This document shows positions 24,093-36,699 of a stretch of 64,000 nucleotides of DNA, one piece after another; the stretch's first letter is position 1; each line of letters begins with the position of its first letter. Source of the stretch: Semisulcospira habei (taxonomy: Eukaryota; Mollusca; Gastropoda; Semisulcospiridae). Both the position numbers and the translations under genes were made by a program. The stretch spans positions 180,227,812 to 180,291,811 of the forward strand of contig BTPG01000001.1 in assembly GCA_036245525.1 (NCBI GenBank), written 5' to 3'. The notes below the pieces were generated by a model. That model saw only the letters and a program-made list of their open reading frames with translations, had not been told where the DNA came from and did no database searches.

Positions 24093-25472
24093 ATGACGTC
24101 CTGTGGTGAAAGCCGGAAGTCTTCGGAAGCCACAGGACCGAGCCGCCTCTCTCTATCCAGGGATACAACCATGGGCACATGGAACGTCAAGACCATGTAC
24201 CAGAGCGGCAAGGCCGCCCAGATAGCAGCGGAAATGCAAAAGTACAACCTTTCCCTGCTAGGCATCAGTGAAGCCAGATGGACGCAGTCTGGCCAGAAAA
24301 GGCTGTTAAGTGGGGAGATGATTCTGTATTCAGGTCATGAAGAGGAGAATGCCCCCCATACAGAAGGAGTAGCACTCATGCTGTCACCAGTGGCACAGAG
24401 AGCGCTGATGGGCTGGGAACCTCTTGGGCCAAGAATTATAACAGCAGCCTTTAGAACCAAGAAAAAGCTCAAGCTGAACGTCATCCAGTGTTATGCGCCC
24501 ACCAATGACAGTGACGAGGAAGAGAAACAAGAGTTCTACGACCGACTCCAGAGTGCCGTGGACAAATGTGCGGAGCGAGACATCACCATCGTCATGGGCG
24601 ATTTTAATGCCAAAATAGGGGAGGACAACACCGGATACGAAGAGGTGATGGGGAGACAGGGACTAGGCTCGGAGATGAGTGAGAACGGGGAGAGGTTTGT
24701 AGACTTTTGTGCTCTAAACCGACTTGTCATTGGAGGCAGCATCTTCCCACACAGAAGAATACACAAAGCAACTTGGGTCTCACCTGACCATACAACAGAG
24801 AACCAAATAGACCATATCTGCATTAGCAAGAAATTTAGAAGATCCCTTCAAGATGTTCGAGTGAGGAGGGGAGCAGATGTCGCCTCCGACCACCATCTGC
24901 TTACCTTAAGAATGAAGCTCAAGCTAAAGAAAAGCCGCACAGAGACAACAAGAAGACAGCGCTATAATGTAGGCCTCCTGAGAGAAACTGGAGTTAGAGA
25001 AGAGTTCAAACTGGTGCTGTCAAACCGGTTTCAAGCGCTACAGGAGCTAGTAAATGAAGAGGAGGCGGTCACCACAGAGCAGCAGTGGAAGGCAGTTAGA
25101 GAGGCGCTAAACTTAACCTGCAAAGACACTGTAGGGTTCAGGAAACACCACCACAAGGACTGGCTGTCGGCACAGACCTTGAAGAAGATAGAAGCGAGGA
25201 AGCAGAAGAAAGTCGCGGTCAACAACAGTCGCACGAGAGCAGCCAAAGTAAGGGCACAGGGGGAATACTCGGAAGCCAACCGCGAGGTGAAGAGGAGTAT
25301 CAGGGTAGACAAGAGGGCCTACACAGACAGCCTGGCAGCAGAGGCAGAAAAGGCAGCAGGCAGCGGCAACATGAAACAGCTCTACGACATTACCAGAAGA
25401 TTGTCGGGTAAGTATGGCCATACAGAAAGACCAGTAAAGACAAAGAAGGCAAGCCTATTGCAGACAGAGTAG
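24093..25472 (+). pseudogene. LINE copy 2: endonuclease and linker, open for 459 codons
   Basis: It starts at MTSCGESRKSSEATG. The endonuclease landmarks are all in one frame: GTWNVKTMYQSG, GISEARW, NVIQCYAPTNDSDEEEK, GDFNAKIGEDN, NQIDHICISKKF and SDHHLLTL. A basic linker (KKIEARKQKKVAVNNSRTR) follows. One A is missing from the A run at ~25436 relative to copy 1, so the true frame is lost and a false stop appears at 25472. In other copies the same frame continues to the RT. Confidence 0.93.
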
Positions 25473-25612
25473 ACCAACTCGACAGATGGGCCGAGTATTT
25501 TGAAGAGTTACTGAACAGACCTAGCCCACCCGACCCCCCAGACATACAGCCGGCAGAGACCGACCTACCCATCAACTGTGACAGACCCAGCCGGGAAGAG
25601 ATCAGAAAAGCA

Positions 25613-27096
25613 GTGGCATTTTTGAAGAATGGCAAAGCAGCAGGGCCAGATGGCATCCCAGCGGAGTCTCTGAAAGCAGACCTAGAGACAACAGTTGAGA
25701 TGCTGTACCCACTGTTTGGAAAGATCTGGGAAGAGGAGGTGATGCCAGCTGACTGGAAGGAGGGGTACCTAATCAAGCTTCCCAAGAAAGGCGACCTCAG
25801 CAAGTGTTCCAACTACAGAGGAATCACCTTGCTGTCAGTACCAGGAAAGGTCTTCAACAGGATCATCCTAGAGAGAATGAAGAGCTCCGTTGACCCCCAG
25901 CTGAGAGACCAGCAAGCAGGATTCAGGAAGAACCGATCATGTACAGACCAGATCGCCACTCTCCGCATCATCGTGGAACAGTCTCTGGAGTGGAGCTCCC
26001 CGCTGTACGTCAACTTTGTGGATTATGAGAAAGCATTTGACAGCGTGGACCGAGAGACTCTGTGGACACTACGGTGTACCCACAAAGCTCGTCCGCCTGA
26101 TCAAGAGCAGCTATGATGGCATGACATGTCGCGTGATCCACGAAGGGCAGTTCACCAGAGAGCTCCAGGTCAGAACTGGTGTCAGGCAGGGGTGTCTGCT
26201 GTCTCCGTTCCTCTTCCTACTGGCCATAGACTGGGTCATGAAGATGACCACAGAGCACAGACGAAGTGGAATACAGTGGACACTGTGGACACAGCTTGAC
26301 GACCTCGATTTTGCAGACGACTTGGCATTACTGTCCCACACTCATCAACAAATGCAGGACAAGACCACGAGGCTTGCTGACATCTCGTCCCAAATGGGCC
26401 TCACCATTCACAAACAGAAAACAAAGACAATGAGGCTGAACGCAACCAGGGAAGAACCAGTCTTGCTTGCTGGCACCCCGTTGGAGGAGATGGAGTCCTT
26501 CACCTATCTCGGGAGCATCATAGACAAAAAAAGGCGGCACCGATGCAGATGTCAGAGCACGAATCGGTAAAGCCAGAGCAGCCTTTCTCCAGTTGAAAAA
26601 AGTGTGGAGTTCCAGAGAGCTGTCACAACACACCAAAGTCCGGATTTTCAACTCCAATGTAAAAGCAGTTCTCCTATGTGGAGCAGAGACATGGAGATTG
26701 ACAAAAACCACAGTCAACAGAGTACAGACCTTCATGAACAGTTGCCTTAGAAGAATTTTGAAAATCCACTGGCCAGAGAAGATCAGCAACGTCAGACTCT
26801 GGGAGAGAACAGAGCAGATAACAGCAGAGAATGAAATTGGGCGAAGAAGATGGGGATGGATCGGTCACAGTCTGAGAAAGCCAGCTTCCAGTATCACTAG
26901 GCAGGCATTGTCATGGAACCCCCAAGGAAAGAGGAAAAGAGGTAGGCCGAGAAACTCCTGGCGTCGAGACCTCCAAGCAGACATCAAGAGACTGGGAACC
27001 ACCTGGAGTAGAATTGAAGGAGAAGCACAGGTCAGGAGTTGCTGGAGGTCTCTCGTCGACGGCCTATACCCGGGTAGGGGTGACAGGCGTAAGTAA
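25613..27096 (+). pseudogene. LINE copy 2: reverse transcriptase in three frames
   Basis: Fingers to motif A (NGKAAGPDGIP through VDYEKAFDSVDRE) are open to ~26065. An 11-bp deletion there, flanked by short homology, shifts frame. Motifs B and C (GVRQGCLLSPFLF, LDFADDLALL) are read in the next frame to ~26520, where one extra A causes a second shift. The C-terminal part is open from ~26593 to 27096. Translated domain content equals copy 1. Confidence 0.92.
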
Positions 27097-27117
27097 GTAA
27101 GTAAGCCGCATGACGTA

Positions 27118-29090
27118 AAAGTGATATACGCAGTGCAAGGGCGGATCAGTTACCTTCCCGGAGGGAGTTCCAACTTTTTATTTGGTACAGAAGTTTAACT
27201 TGGCCCGACACAAAAGGTCTTCGGATGCCAGACCTTACTTCACAGCATCCCAAAAATCTCAAACAGCGCGTGGAGGTCGGGGGGGGGGGGGGGGGGGGGA
27301 TCTGAGGGGGTTGGGTCAATGCTACCGACATGCGTCATTATTCATTATTCATCCAAAACCACAAGTTCGACCACATGTCACTTTTCTTCCGCTACAAACA
27401 CTGCATATACACATTTCCTCATTTACCTGAACTGCTGATCAATCCGTAATACTGCTGAATCACATATCGTTCTGCACTATTCTTCATGTATTTGAACTGC
27501 TCATCAATCCCTACTGCAAATCATATCTCGTTTTACACTGTATCTGTCCTAAATTACTGTGAAAAAGTGACGCCTCTGACTGGATGTGCTTTTATCGAAA
27601 TGAATCAAATGGTTCCCACCAGTAGTCAAAGCGGATAGGCCAAAGGTACAAGTGCCGGCGCTTTGACTTGAAACTCACACAGGCAACCTGCACAAGTTCG
27701 TCAACTTGCCCAACATATTCAGTTCCATTCCACTGAACTAGATGGAAGGTTCCAACCACTGGAGCTTGAGTGTGTGTGTGGGGAACGATAGGCACAAAGT
27801 GTTTGGCACACAGTGATCAGCAACCATGTTACTGCGGAGTGAGAACCACATGATGAACAATTTCGGCTACATCTCCCAACCAAGATCTGGAAAAACCGAC
27901 TGGTTTGGACGCTTCAGCACAAAACTGGCTGTGCAAAACTCCCACAACCCTGACAAACTGCAGTTTTTAACCACTGACATCACTTCAGCTTGAAACGACA
28001 TACGCTCTGAAGCATCAGGTGAAACTGAGGTCAGCACAGCCATTTGAATAACTTCAGCTGGTGACAGTCATGAGGAGCGCACCAATTAGAACCATTCAGA
28101 AAACTGTCTGGATGCAGTGCCATACAAATAACAATGCGACACCTGAGCTCTTCATGGCACATTTCTGTGTCAAATATTAGAAGGCTCAGCGCTCTGAAAA
28201 AAAAAAAAGAGTTGCCATTTGCATTTACACTTTCATGTATCATGTACACGTTCAACACATATTCTGCATGTTCTATTATCAAACATGACACTCTCCCTCT
28301 CAAGGCCTTTCACACGATTCCATGGGTGACTACGAGATGGAAAGTGTCAACAATGGCGATCTGAGTGCGAAAGGCGTTCTAACAACACCACCATTTAACA
28401 GGTGATTGCACATCAGGTTTACATCGGCCGTGTTGCAAATTTGACGGTCGACGCAACACGCCTTGAAAAGGGAGCTTGTCAACAACTACAAACACGTGTG
28501 ACCACATTTTGTCTGAATGATTTTTACATTCTACAAATTAGCAGTTTTCTCCAATCACAACGTTCCAGAGAGTGGTATAGACAAATATGCTGCACCAAAT
28601 ATGACCTTTCTTTGATCGAACGTCATATTTACCACACACGCATTGTGGTAATGTTATGACGTACAACTCGCTAAATCATTTTCAACGCACATGTTTGGCG
28701 ACAACAAACTGCCCAATTCGTTTCAATCTGCAGAAATGACATATCAATCCTTTGTCTAGGTAACTGTTATGCAAAATCTATACAGAAAGTATGTTGAACG
28801 TAGATTTTATGTCGAACGTCAGACAAAGTGTCTAATACACAAAGCCTGCTAAACACCAACCCGAAGGCAAACTTTATATCACCATCAAGTTGAGGACTAC
28901 CTCGGGGAAAAACGGGAGGACCCCGGGAAAAAAAATAGCGTCGGTTTGAAGCTTTCCGCAATCATCGATCCAGCATAGCGCCTATGCATCACGTGATACG
29001 AAGAAACGATGGGTAAACTTTCAAAAATGAAATTGGCAGCAGTTGAGGAAGAAAAGACAACTATGTCGAACGTCGATTATTACAACAAAA
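27118..29090. other. Mostly unassigned sequence with a G run
   Basis: A G tract of about 20 bases lies at 27279-27299. Apart from the minus-strand ORF at 27592-27795 I see no credible coding or repeat signal. Confidence 0.5.
27592..27795 (-). pseudogene. Short ORF resembling a transposon-protein C-terminal domain
   Basis: The 67-residue frame contains FHLVQWNGTEYVGQV, then VACVSFKSK, then LYLWPIRFDYWWEP. The pattern aromatic..W..YVGQV....V.F.......WP...D.WWEP resembles a C-terminal domain I associate with some invertebrate transposon-encoded hypothetical proteins. There is no partner sequence upstream that I can read, so it could be a single decayed exon. Function is unknown. Confidence 0.3.
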
Positions 29091-29093
29091 ACC

Positions 29094-29213
29094 GGTGGAA
29101 GTAAACTCGCCTTTCAAAAAAGGCTGTTTGTGTTTTTATGTTGAAACATGCATGGTGGAAGTAAACTCGCCTTTCAAAAAAGGCTGTTTGTGTTTTTATG
29201 TTGAAACATGCGA
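29094..29213 (+). repeat. 60-bp exact direct duplication
   Basis: GGTGGAAGTAAACTCGCCTT...TTATGTTGAAACATGC occurs at 29094 and 29154 without mismatch. Its 3' half forms the start of the adjacent 121-bp array. Confidence 0.95.
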
Positions 29214-29910
29214 AGTACAGGAAGTGATGGTCATAATTCGTCTGCTATGAGGTTCACATTGTGCGAAGTTCAGAGAAGAGATATTGTGTCGCAAAATTAC
29301 AACACGCCTGACGTTTTTATGTTGAAACATGCGAAGTACAGGAAGTGATGGTCATAATTCGTCTGCTATGAGGTTCACATTGTGCGAAGTTCAGAGAAGA
29401 GATATTGTGTCGCAAAATTACAACACGCCTGACGTTTTTATGTTGAAACATACGAAGTACAGGAAGTGATGGTCATAATTCGTCTGCTATGAGGTTCACA
29501 TTGTGCGAAGTTCAGAGAAGAGATATTGTGTCGCAAAATTACAACACGCCTGACGTTTTTATGTTGAAACATACGAAGTACAGGAAGTGATGGTCATAAT
29601 TCGTCTGCTATGAGGTTCACATTGTGCGAAGTTCAGAGAAGAGATATTGTGTCGCAAAATTACAACACGCCTGACGTTTTTATGTTGAAACATACGAAGT
29701 ACAGGAAGTGATGGTCATAATTCGTCTGCTATGAGGTTCACATTGTGCGAAGTTCAGAGAAGAGATATTGTGTCGCAAAATTACAACACGCCTGACGTTT
29801 TTATGTTGAAACATACGAAGTACAGGAAGTGATGGTCATAATTCGTCTGCTATGAGGTTCACATTGTGCGAAGTTCAGAGAAGAGATATTCTGTCGCAAA
29901 ATTACATTGT
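29191..29910 (+). repeat. 121-bp minisatellite, about six copies
   Basis: GACGTTTTTATGTTGAAACA recurs at 29310, 29431, 29552, 29673 and 29794, an exact 121-bp period. Copies are almost identical. CATGCGAAG in the first two becomes CATACGAAG later, and GATATTGTG becomes GATATTCTG in the last. The unit has no ORF conserved over its length. Confidence 0.97.
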
Positions 29911-31321
29911 GCCGTTTTTTAATAGGCAATAGCGCAATATTTCCCACATGAAAATATTTGTTCTTAACTGGTATACATTGACACCTTGCCTCACAGAATT
30001 GATGATATGAAACCTTTTCTTTGCACACCATCACGTCGCTCACACGAGGTCGATCGGTGTTGCTTTCTGGCAAAGGAAATTTTCAGCCTTGGCCAACATT
30101 TTGATCATACAGTCACTAAACCTCTCAAAATGTGTCTCCCGTGTTATTTCTAGTGTATATTCAGGCATTTTACCATGATCTTAAAAAAACAGATGAATCA
30201 GGACTGGAAGTGCTTTTATTATGTACAATTTGGTCAACCATCTTAGTAACACCTTTTGGCAATGGGTCATATATCTTAAAAGTCAGACATCAGACCATTA
30301 ATAACGTATTTGGGTTTACGCCTACAGCAAGGCAAAGCAAGGAAGCAATGAACCAACAGTCTCAAAATGGTCGACTTAGTTTTCTTCTCCTGCTGTCATG
30401 CAGTGTCCCCTAACCGCATTAGGGGAAAAGTCAGTATTCTCGGTGTCCAAAGTAGTATTGTCAGCGTGCATAGACTTTGGTCTTCTCGCTATACTACAGG
30501 GCACAGGTATAATCATTTCTACTCAAAACTGCCTAAATAACTAATATCTAGTGTACAACACTAAGCGGTGTAACATCTAACTGAACAACAGGACGAGAAA
30601 TAACATACACACTAAAAAACAAGGATACAAAACATACCAACGAGAGTAAAGCCACAGAACCCCCAACCAAAGTGGGGCATGTGGTCAAGTTTGGCCCACT
30701 GACGTGAGCAGTACATAAATAGCTTACCAAAGTGAAAACGTTCTCAAAATACACAACTAAATGCAGCCATACTCACATTAACATGTTTTTTGGTGTGTGA
30801 TTTTGAGCACCATTTTCCACAAACTTGACACGGGCCAAAATTGAAATTCAAAGCAAAATGATGCTGTATTTCATAATAGTATGAATGGCTGACATAAATG
30901 CAAATAACACGTTCAACATGCACTCTACACTTTCTGATAATATACTGACACCACTAAACAGGTCGCCCGTCCAGTTATACTCACACCGACCCCGGGTATC
31001 AGTGAAATCTGAATGCAGCCGTGCACCAACTCACTAAAAACAGAACGACACTGTTAACATTTTCACTTCAGTCGTCATTTTGGGTTTCAGTGCATCAGAG
31101 ATGCACAGATACACTAAAAAGATAGCCTTGAGGAGCCATACACTATAAGAGCCATACACTATAACCTACTACTAAGTATACCTGCTGCACAATATACCAG
31201 AGGAAAACAAAAGCCAGTGAACAGCCACATTATACCCATGGCACGCAGAATATCTTGAGATATGTGCACTGACTGGGATCAAGGATCAACAAAAACAATA
31301 AGAATGTTGAGTTTTAGCCAC
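29911..31321. other. Unassigned spacer
   Basis: AT-rich and non-coding as far as I can see. A tiny RT-like phrase (VSPVLFLVYIQ, ~30132) is too short to call. Confidence 0.45.
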
Positions 31322-31509
31322 ACTGTTCATGAAGGTCTGTACTCTGTTAACTGTGGTTTTTGTCAATCTCCAAGTCTCTGCTCCATATAGGAGAACTGCT
31401 TTTACATTGGAGTTGAAAATCCGGACTTTGGTGTGTTGTGACAGCTCTCTGGAACTCCACATTTTTTTCAACTGGAGAAAGGCTGCTCTGGCTTTACCGA
31501 TTCGTGCTC
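31322..31509 (-). mobile_element. Internal fragment of the RTE-like LINE
   Basis: The minus-strand translation GKARAAFLQLKKMWSSREL...NRVQTFMNS is the C-terminal RT region of the LINE family, corresponding to about 11842-12025 of copy 1. Both ends are missing and there is no GTAA tail, so this is a deletion remnant or a captured fragment rather than a simple 5'-truncated insertion. Confidence 0.93.
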
Positions 31510-32108
31510 AGGGGATCTTTTGGATGTCTACAAATTTGGTTTTAGAATCATTGGAAAGATTCATTGGCTATAAGCATTGTGTTGCCATAAAAACATATTC
31601 ATGTGAGATCTATAGAATTTGTTTCTGAGTCACCGATCATCATAAAATCCGGAAAACGTGTTCCGGGTTCCAATCAAGTGCCATTCAAATTCCAGTAAGT
31701 CCGTCTACAGAAAATGGACATCCTCTGCGATGGGAAACAGTTGTCGTCCGATTCAATGCTGAATGTGAAAAGTCGCATCAGTCGTCTGGCATGTCTGAAA
31801 TGTGTTTCGAAATTTAAATAAAACATTGTTTTTTAAGGATGTTATCGTTTTTGTTGGCTCACGTACGAAGCAAAATCGAGTATGTTCTGGGTCGTCCGTC
31901 GTCCGAGGTAAGCTTTTTCTCGGAGACTATTCAAACCACAGTCTTCAAACTTGCCCCAAGGATACTTTGTGGCAAGACCTTTTTAAACACGCCAAATTTG
32001 CACATTTCGGCAGTCGCGCATGCGCAGATGGTATTTTCTCACATTCAGCGGAAATAGGGGGGAACGTTTCAAAAACAGACGCAGATTGTAACTGAGCCAG
32101 CGAAAAAA

Positions 32109-34853
32109 ATGGGAAAAAGTGACTTTTGTTGCGTGTATAAATGTTCAAGACAACGCGATAGAGAAAAAGGAAAGGGAGGAGTCAGCTTTTTTTTTTTTAA
32201 TCAGATTCCTCTAGGAAAGTCAAAAAAGGCGGCGCAGAGACGAAAGTTGTGGCTGAATGCACTACGACGCGAAAACTTCGAACCAACCAAGAACAGTAAG
32301 GTTTGCGATCGTCATTTTGTCTCAGGCATGGCAATAAATGACCCTTGTTCGACGGATTACGTGCCTACACTTCATCTTGGGTATGGAAATGATATAACCG
32401 CCAGAAGAACAGCAACAAGCACCAATGGTCCGATGAAAAACTTTCAAGTTGGACAGATTCACATCAAAAAGCTCAAATGGCAGGTGTGGTGCCCCCCTTC
32501 GCTGCTGCATATGTTGTAGTCGATGACACGGATTGTCATCCGGAGTACACTCAACAAATGTCTTGTAAGTAATAATAATATGTTATTACAAAGAGGTCTA
32601 ATTTTTAAAATAAGCAATTTACTCAACCACTTGTTTACATTCTCAATCTCAGTACTGGAGTAACTACTGCATATATTTAGGCATATTTTTAAGTTCAATA
32701 TTGTCACAGAAAAAAATCAAATAAACATTAGGTTACTGTTTGTTTCTTAGCATATTATTACTGAATGTACAGCAAATTTAATATGAACTATTAAGTTACA
32801 TGTGCAAATGTGTCAAACAAACAGTGGATAATTTGTTTTTTCATGTAAAAAGAAAAGTCATTTAACTATGCATTTTGGTAATGTAATTTACTTAACTATC
32901 ATCATCATGTTGTTCTGTATTTTACAGCGAAATGGTACTATCTGAATAATCTATATTAAATGATTTTTTTTTTGTTTAACAGCAATCCTGGATCTTCCAC
33001 AAGCAGCAAAAGAAACTTCATGGCTACGGGGACCTGATCATGATTACTGCACACCTTCAGCTGCAGCTCCAGTTCATCTTCAGGAAGAGCCAGTCAGTGC
33101 TTCAACAGTGCACAACTATGATAGGTCTGTAGTAGATAACCTGTCTTGACAGTGCGCACAGGCAACTCGGAGATAAAAATATCCTAATCCACCAGCAAGA
33201 AGAACAAATACTTGATCTACAAGAACAGGTTTCCCAGCTGGAAGAGAAACTAAAAACAGTTTCTTTTGAGCCAGATACCTTTCTCACTGCAGATGAAACT
33301 GTACAATTTTATACTGGAATAAAGAACAAGAACATTTTTGATGCCCTCTTCAAACACCTAGAACCTAAAGCTGCAAGAATGCATTACTGGCGAGGAGATA
33401 ATGTAGACTACATGCAGACAAAATCAAGAACAGGAAAGAAGAGGGGACTGACATTGAAACATGAGTTCACTGCAGTAATGATTAGGCTGAAGCTAGGACT
33501 TTTTGTTAATGACCTCTCTGCAAGATTAGGTATCAGTTGTGCTCACTTCTCCAGAATGTTTACTTCCTGGATTCGCTTTCTGCGACTAGAACTGCAGGGT
33601 TTGTGCCGTTTTCCCTCCAGATTTGAAGTGCGGCATTTCATGCCCCCTGAAAGTCATTCTAACCTGAGATGCATGATCGACTGCACAGAGTTCTTCACTG
33701 AGACACCAAGTTCCCTGATTTCCCGACAGACCTGATCAGCAGCACAATACAGCTAAGGTTTGTCAGAGACTTACAGCTAATAAAATAAAATTAACTTTAA
33801 ACGTTTCACACTAGTTTTCCTACATGTATTTCATTATATAAAAAAATAATATAAAAGACACAAATAGGATTTTGCTATTTACATTTCAATGTAGTTTATT
33901 TTATTGAAAAAATTCAATTCAATTTCCCTTTTTTGTTGGTACGGGGGTGGTTAAGGTGTTGTGTGGGACGGGGGGGGGTTGGGGGGGGGGGAGGTAACGT
34001 ATGTTGCACATTATTATTTCACTTTTCACTTCAATAAATTATTTTGCATGATAATGATCATGTAATTATATATATATATTTATAATTGCAGGTACTCATT
34101 GCCTGTACGCCTGATGGAGTTTTATGCTACATTTCCAAGGTGTACGGTGGTGCAGTATCAGATAAGCACATCACCACCATTAGTGGATTCCTTGATTTTC
34201 TTCATCCCGGTGACATCGTGCTGGCTGACAAGGGATTTGATGTTAAGACAGAAGTGGAGATGAGAGGAGCTACTCTGAATCTGCCACCTTTTCTGAATCC
34301 AGGACAAAAGCAGTTCAGCGCAGAAGAGGTACTATTTTGCATTACAAGGCTGCCTAAAGATGCCATGTTCTTGAATCACTCCACAACATAAATTTAACAA
34401 TAAAAATAAAATAAAATATAATTAATCACACAGGCATGCACTCACAGAAACACAACATTAAGATTCAGATTGTTATGCAGTTTTATTTTTTACTCTCTGT
34501 GATGGAAGCAGTCCTTGCATTAATAAGACAATAAACCAGAACAAATGCAAACACAGAACCAACTGCCAAGTACTGACAGTTTATTGTTAAATGCAATTAA
34601 CCTTTTGAGATCAACTATTCAGTGAGTCTTTAATTGTGTTATCTTGTTATGTTTTGATACAGGTGGTGCAAACTAGACAGATTGCTGAAGTGAGGATCTA
34701 TGTGGAGCGACTAATTGGTCGAATAAAATGCTTCCACATCTTAGATCACATCACATCCCTCTCACGCTGCATCCACTGTTGGAGGACATTGTGCACACTT
34801 GTGCATATCTGACACAATTCCAGACACCTATCATTGCCTCAAAAACAACATGA
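32109..34853 (+). pseudogene. THAP-DDE transposase (ISL2EU/Harbinger-like), four exons, broken
   Basis: Inferred exons are 32109-32564, 32983-33757, 34092-34328 and 34663-34853. All introns have GT..AG ends and compatible phases. Exon 1 encodes a THAP zinc finger (C2CH: FCCVYKCSRQ...LWLNAL...KVCDRHF, then DYVPTLHLG). Exon 2 has a coiled segment (LIHQQEEQILDLQEQV) and an HTH_Tnp_4-like region (RLKLGLFVNDLSARLGISC). DDE_Tnp_4 residues are visible: D in MIDCTEFF, D in VLADKGFD and E in IYVERLIGRIK. Frame breaks occur near 32470, 33148, 33735 and 34750. The T run at 32188-32199, in the middle of the THAP domain, may also be altered. The catalytic triad survives, so decay is moderate. Confidence 0.8.
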
Positions 34854-35206
34854 TGTAAACGGACAGTATAGTACATAATTTTAATTTGATGTTGAAGAAA
34901 CTTATGAAAATGCGCATAACATCTGAACAATTTCTGAACATATTTTAAATTATTTTTAAAGTAACAATTTCTTGTGCTTTATGTTCACAAACTGAGTTTG
35001 ATGTGTTTACAGTATACCAGACATTTGTATCTCACTGAACCTTCAAAATGTAAAAAAATAAATTCAGTATTAATTTTTGTATTAGTTCACAACTTCACTA
35101 AGATGATAGCAGTTAACATGAGTGTGAAGTTATATACACCATCCTAATAACCTTCATTGAACAACTTGAAATAAGCATTGCATTACAATACCTCTTTGAT
35201 GCGCAG
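34854..35206. other. AT-rich 3' flank of the transposase gene
   Basis: No coding signal. It probably contains the 3' UTR of the transposase gene. Confidence 0.4.
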
Positions 35207-35592
35207 TATACATAGAAAATTGCTCACTGCTAAATACCAATTTCATGGAAAGCCCTAGTGACCATTTGGCAGAGGCGTCCAATACCACCGAGCTGACCCA
35301 ACAGACCGATCATACAAATGCGGAGTTTTGGGGAAAGTTTTCATGAAAAAATGTAGATGGCTGGTCTAGTGAAGAAGAGAGCTCTCATTAGTAGTAAGAA
35401 CAGATAAAGGAAGAAAAAGAACAAATGAGAATAACAGGAATAGTGGGAATTTAAAGCACTAAATTTCCACAAAGTGGGGATAGTATTTATACAGAACCCA
35501 AACCCGGCATCCCCACAGGGGGGTGCCAAATGGTCACTAGTGCATTCCATGAAATTGTTATTTAGCAATGTAGCCATTTTCTATGTATGCAT
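35207..35592. repeat. Foldback element with ~65-bp inverted arms
   Basis: The left arm (TACATAGAAAATTGCTCACT...GACCATTTGGCA, 35210-35275) is the reverse complement, with about ten differences, of the right arm (TGCCAAATGGTCACTAGTGC...TTTTCTATGTA). The internal part (GAGTTTTGGGGAAAGTTTTC, CTAGTGAAGAAGAGAG, GGGAATTTAAAGCACTAAAT) recurs in the same orientation at 37075-37380. It is a non-autonomous repeat with no coding capacity. Confidence 0.85.
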
Positions 35593-36260
35593 TTTGTAAT
35601 TATTTTGTAATGATGTTTATATTCTATTATTTGTTTTTGTAGTGGGGGTGGGGTTTCGATAAATTAGGCTGCACCTCAATGTTCCCTGCATGGCATTGTA
35701 AAGTGCCTTCAGTGTTACCAGGGGTTGTTTCTGCAGATCTTTTATTTTTGGTGCGATAAAAACATCCATCCAAATTAAACATACCTTTTGTAGCATTAGA
35801 AATATGATAGTTATAATTGTGGATTTTGTTGCGTTGACTTGGTTTATTTAATAGTTTATTTACCTATCGATTTCTTGGGTAGTTTCCCAGTATCGTGGAT
35901 GAGGTCCTTTTTCCCACAATCTGAGGTCCTGATTCGGTTCTTCACAGTCTGCTGCACCCTTATAAACAATGACTAAACAAATAAGGTGACGCTGTGAAGT
36001 TATTACTTTTTGATTTGTTCCTTTATTTTTTGTAAATGTCCATAAGCTGTTAGAGTGCCTTCAGTGTTACCGTTGGGGTTGTCTCTGCAGATCTTTTGTA
36101 TGCGGATGGGGGGGGGGGGGGGGGGGGGGTGAAGTCCTTTTTTTTGTGGTCCTGATTCGGCTCTTCGCAGTCCGCTGGACCCTTATAAGCAATGATTAAA
36201 CAAACAAACAAGTAAATGTCCATAAGAATTTTTTTTTTTATATTTGTGGTGGACATACCA
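35593..36260 (+). repeat. SINE-like repeat tails, two adjacent copies
   Basis: GCCTTCAGTGTTACC, GTCTCTGCAGATCTTTT and CCTGATTCGGCTCTTCGCAG with ACCCTTATAAGCAATGATTA recur at 35710-35985 and 36055-36210. An inverted copy lies at 36780-36960 and a diverged relative at 42560-42790. The end ATGATTAAACAAACAAACAA looks like a SINE/LINE 3' tail. A G run (36109-36129) interrupts the second copy. Confidence 0.8.
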
Positions 36261-36297
36261 GAGAGTGGTTTCAGCCTAAATCTATCTTACTTAACAA

Positions 36298-36607
36298 ATA
36301 ATAATAATAATGGATACGCGCTTTTCCCCAAATCGGGCTCAAAATGCTGCGATCTATAACCAACATACACGCTCACATGCTTCATCCATTCTCACATTCA
36401 AACAACACTCATATATCCCTCAAACATGTAGTGTAAAGGCATAGAGATCAGATTGACTGCATCCAGTACTATTATTCAAGGGAGAGAGGAAACCGGAGTA
36501 CTCGGAGAAAACCCTCGGGGACCTGAAAAGTCTCGTACCTAAGTCACATAAGTTCGACCCTTGTGGGAATCGCGACCGGCGACTAACCCACTTCGCCACC
36601 AGGTCAC
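36298..36607 (-). mobile_element. tRNA-derived SINE
   Basis: Read on minus, it begins GACCTGGTGGCGAAGTGGGT, whose TGGCGAAGTGG resembles a tRNA A box. About 40 bp later GGGTCGAACT resembles a B box, as expected for a pol III promoter. The body contains TTTTCTCCGAGTACTCCGGT, a phrase widespread in invertebrate SINEs. It ends in GCGCGTATCC followed by ATT repeats (36301-36311). Length is ~310 bp. It is non-coding and would depend on a partner LINE. Confidence 0.7.
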
Positions 36608-36699
36608 CCCATATACAATCTATTTTACTGGAAATCAAACAATTGTTTTAGCGTGAGCATGTCCATTAATAAAAACAAAACATTTAAATAAAATATATA

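Larger units (their letters stand above)
23814..27104 (+). mobile_element. RTE-like LINE, copy 2, full length with 13-bp TSD
   Basis: At 3291 bp this is the best-preserved member. It starts CCTCGCGCTGGGACC, has ~280 bp of 5' leader, then endonuclease, linker and RT, and ends with GTAA repeats. It is nearly identical to copy 1 across its length, with only scattered substitutions visible by eye. Its coding region is broken in three places that are intact in copy 1. Each copy therefore decayed independently from an intact source. Confidence 0.95.

Noticed and set aside
29191..29910. CRISPR array
   Set aside because: The 121-bp units abut with no spacers.
30132..30413. 93-aa plus-strand ORF starting with an RT-like VLFLVYIQ
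   Set aside because: The resemblance covers about ten residues only, with no other RT motif in any frame nearby.
31520..32108. Terminal inverted repeats of the ISL2EU element against 45083-45700
   Set aside because: I compared the two flanks by eye and found no convincing match longer than about 8 bp.
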